DNA of 5,935 nt from Clostridia bacterium (GTDB lineage Bacteria > Bacillota > Clostridia > Christensenellales > Borkfalkiaceae): the NCBI GenBank assembly GCA_029054485.1, contig JAIDFD010000004.1:1-5935 (forward strand), given 5' to 3'. Positions 4,436 through 5,935 of the stretch are shown here, in pieces (the first letter of the stretch is position 1; each line of letters begins with the position of its first letter). Made by a program: the position numbers and the translations under genes. The notes beneath the pieces were generated by a model. That model did no database searches, was not told where the DNA came from, and worked only from the letters and a program-made list of their open reading frames with translations.

Positions 4436-5752
4436 TCAAACGGATTTAACTACGCCGGAAAATAGCGTGGTATCGTTTCTGTCGGTGATAATGAACCCGA
4501 AAGCCCCGCTTAAAACAAAGTCGTTGTAAAAAAATTGGTATGCGGGCGGCTCGGCGGAACCCACGCCTCCGATTATCGTTACAGCCGCGCCCTCTATTCC
4601 CATTTCGTCAACGGTCAACTTGGTTACGTGCTGAACTTTATCGCAAAAGCTGTCCTCATAGGTCAGACTTGAAAAATCGCAACCGCTCGCAAACAAATGC
4701 TCTACGCCGTAGTATTTACTTAAAATTCCTTTTACGTCCTCGTCGTACGAGCAGTCGTATTCGGGGAACAGACAACGCGTTTCGTAAATAATTGCGTTTT
4801 CGTCGTCCACGCTCTGATAGACGAGCGAGTTCACCTTCTGCAAATTTTCGGCGGTGAAAACGTCGTCGACGGAGTAGCCGTCGTTCGGCAGAATGAATTT
4901 CAGCTTATATCCGCCGCCGTAAGTCGTCGTATAAAAGGCGGAAAAAGTCTCTTCCTCGTACGCTCTGCCGCTTATATAATTACCCTGCAACAGCTTGGTT
5001 GCGGTTGTCGTGCCGTCATAATTTTTAAAGTCGTAGCTTTCGTCTGTAAAATGCAATACTTTGCCCTCGGTGTTCCACACGGCTTTGAGATACAGTGTGT
5101 TAATCAGCGCAAACAGAGTTTCTTTGGAAAGCTGAAAGTCCTTGTCGATAAAACCGCTCGTTCTCTCTTTCACGAAATCGCGCACGGCTTGGTTTGCCGC
5201 CGCGTTGCCGTTTGCAAAATCCGCGGCGTAGGAATAGCAATTATAGTACTCGGACAGAGAGTCGATACAATTCTGCTTAAAGGGCGTACCCTCGTCCACC
5301 CAGATTGAGTTAGTGAGCATTAGTTCACTAATTATCTCGCTATTGACGCCGTGTCCTATTGCAAGCGAGCGGTAAAGAAGTGAAATATTTTCTTTAAGTT
5401 CGTCGTAAGAAACGCCGAGCGCGTTCAGAATTTCGTTGCGCGTTTCGCCTGCGGCGCACTCCGCAGCAAGCGAGAGAGCCATATACACCGAAACGGGCGA
5501 AACAGCGAAGTTGTCCGCCTTGTCGTAATCGGCATAAGTGTATTCGGCAAATGTGGCGGCAAAATTTTCCGCCGCGGCTTTGAAATTCAAGTAATTTTCG
5601 CTATTAAACTGTTCGTAACTTACGGGCGTAGTCGTTTCGGGCTTGCCAAGCAGCGTACTTTTGCCCTCCGTGCCTTTGCCGCAAGCCGTAAAAGAAAGTG
5701 CGCAAAGGGCGGTGCAGGCGCAGGTTGCCAACATTTTGAATTTTATTTTCAT
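4436..5752 (-). CDS. Serpin (MEROPS family I4) predicted lipoprotein
   Basis: Serpins are suicide inhibitors that trap serine, sometimes cysteine, proteases. The 438-residue protein has a signal peptide (MKIKFK, hydrophobic to 23) with an atypical lipobox FTAC ending at C24, then a linker and a complete serpin domain (about 50-438). Landmarks: NFAVSPVSVYMALSLAAECA (81-100) and AGETRNEI for helix B onward; NSIWV (148-152); VKERTSGFI (194-202); LINTLYLKAVW (216-226) for the breach region; LKFILPNDG (284-292). The hinge VDEMGIEGAAVT (381-392) leads into the reactive loop. Counting 17 residues from E383, and independently aligning EPP (401-403) with IPP of alpha-1-antitrypsin, both put the scissile bond at S399-A400. 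The C-terminus LFSGVVKSV is typical. ATG 5752 is chosen because it has GAGGGGG 6 bases upstream and a signal peptide; an ATG at 5869 would lie upstream of the promoter. Confidence 0.93.
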   Translation of the reverse strand: MKIKFKMLATCACTALCALSFTACGKGTEGKSTLLGKPETTTPVSYEQFNSENYLNFKAAAENFAATFAEYTYADYDKADNFAVSPVSVYMALSLAAECAAGETRNEILNALGVSYDELKENISLLYRSLAIGHGVNSEIISELMLTNSIWVDEGTPFKQNCIDSLSEYYNCYSYAADFANGNAAANQAVRDFVKERTSGFIDKDFQLSKETLFALINTLYLKAVWNTEGKVLHFTDESYDFKNYDGTTTATKLLQGNYISGRAYEEETFSAFYTTTYGGGYKLKFILPNDGYSVDDVFTAENLQKVNSLVYQSVDDENAIIYETRCLFPEYDCSYDEDVKGILSKYYGVEHLFASGCDFSSLTYEDSFCDKVQHVTKLTVDEMGIEGAAVTIIGGVGSAEPPAYQFFYNDFVLSGAFGFIITDRNDTTLFSGVVKSV

Positions 5753-5758
5753 AATTTG

Positions 5759-5765
5759 CCCCCTC
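5759..5765 (-). promoter_or_regulatory. Ribosome binding site deciding the serpin start
   Basis: GAGGGGG, 6 bases before the ATG at 5752. It fixes the start at the signal peptide and excludes the 39-codon upstream extension. Confidence 0.85.
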
Positions 5766-5777
5766 TTTTTTGTGTTT

Positions 5778-5806
5778 ATTATACCAATGAAAATGCATTT
5801 TGTCAA
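5778..5806 (-). promoter_or_regulatory. Consensus extended -10 promoter of the serpin gene
   Basis: On the minus strand, perfect TTGACA (5801-5806) and perfect TATAAT (5778-5783) are exactly 17 bases apart, with TGG before the -10. Start is predicted near 5771, giving a leader of only about 20 bases. Such a perfect promoter would be very strong unless repressed. Confidence 0.92.
5790..5801. promoter_or_regulatory. 12-base palindrome in the serpin promoter spacer
   Basis: AAAATGCATTTT is perfectly self-complementary, lies between the -10 and -35, and overlaps the last base of the -35. A protein bound here would block RNA polymerase, so it is a candidate operator. Inference from position and symmetry only. 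Confidence 0.4.
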
Positions 5807-5817
5807 TCTCACCCTTT

Positions 5818-5935
5818 TTACGGTTTTGCAGGCGAAAAATCTCGGCAACTTCCTTCTCCGCGGCGGCAAGGAAACACCGCCGCTACGGTCACCGCTTGCG
5901 CGCTGTTATGCGCAAGCTCTTCTCGGACGGCAAAA
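5818..5935 (-). other. GC-rich, hairpin-rich segment; possible gene end or repeat
   Basis: Upstream of the serpin promoter the base composition becomes clearly GC-richer. On the minus strand one frame is open from the window edge for 38 codons (FAVREELAHNSAQAVTVAAV at its start) to a TAA at 5818-5820, but a plus-strand frame is open as well, and I recognise neither. Two hairpins are present: GCGGCGG/CCGCCGC (5860-5866 with 5877-5883) and GCTTGCGC/GCGCAAGC (5894-5901 with 5910-5917). Neither is followed by a T tract, so they are not intrinsic terminators. It could be the 3' end of another gene or part of a dispersed intergenic repeat. Confidence 0.3.

Noticed and set aside
5753..5869. 39-codon N-terminal extension of the serpin from an ATG at 5869
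   Set aside because: It would start upstream of the consensus promoter and hide the signal peptide; GAGGGGG fits the ATG at 5752.
5860..5917. The two hairpins as terminators of an upstream gene
   Set aside because: Neither has a T tract on either strand.

Overview
The window looks like chromosomal DNA from a Gram-positive bacterium of the Clostridia type, probably an uncultured gut or rumen lineage. The grounds are the adjacent cysE-cysS pair in Bacillota order, strong purine-rich ribosome binding sites, near-consensus sigma-A promoters with 17-base spacers, a TTG start, and a lipid-anchored serpin of the kind known from some gut Clostridia. The species cannot be named from this sequence. 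No tRNA, rRNA, CRISPR array or insertion sequence was seen.

Left part (1-1797, minus strand): a two-gene cysteine operon. cysE (serine O-acetyltransferase) is followed without a gap by cysS (cysteinyl-tRNA synthetase, cut off by the window edge). It couples synthesis of the cysteine precursor O-acetylserine to charging of tRNA-Cys. A good promoter (TTGCAA-17-TATAAT) lies about 80 bases upstream of cysE. The short leader has no room for a T-box.

Middle (1798-2910): a 296-base divergent intergenic region, dense in inverted repeats, separates cysE from a plus-strand DeoR-family repressor gene. That gene has its own consensus promoter and Shine-Dalgarno sequence and ends at a strong intrinsic terminator. 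No sugar operon lies beside it, so its target is unknown; autoregulation through a perfect 14-base inverted repeat just upstream of its promoter is the most visible possibility.

Right part (2917-5752, minus strand): three genes read in the order serpin lipoprotein, unknown lipoprotein, 68-residue acidic protein. The serpin and the unknown lipoprotein each have an extended -10 sigma-A promoter, and no intrinsic terminator is visible between them. The last two genes are 7 bases apart and share a transcript. The serpin has a recognisable reactive centre loop with a predicted Ser-Ala scissile bond. It probably traps serine proteases at the cell surface. The two companions are not recognisable and are the most likely place for something undescribed. 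The last ~115 bases of the window are a GC-rich, hairpin-rich segment, either the end of another gene or an intergenic repeat.
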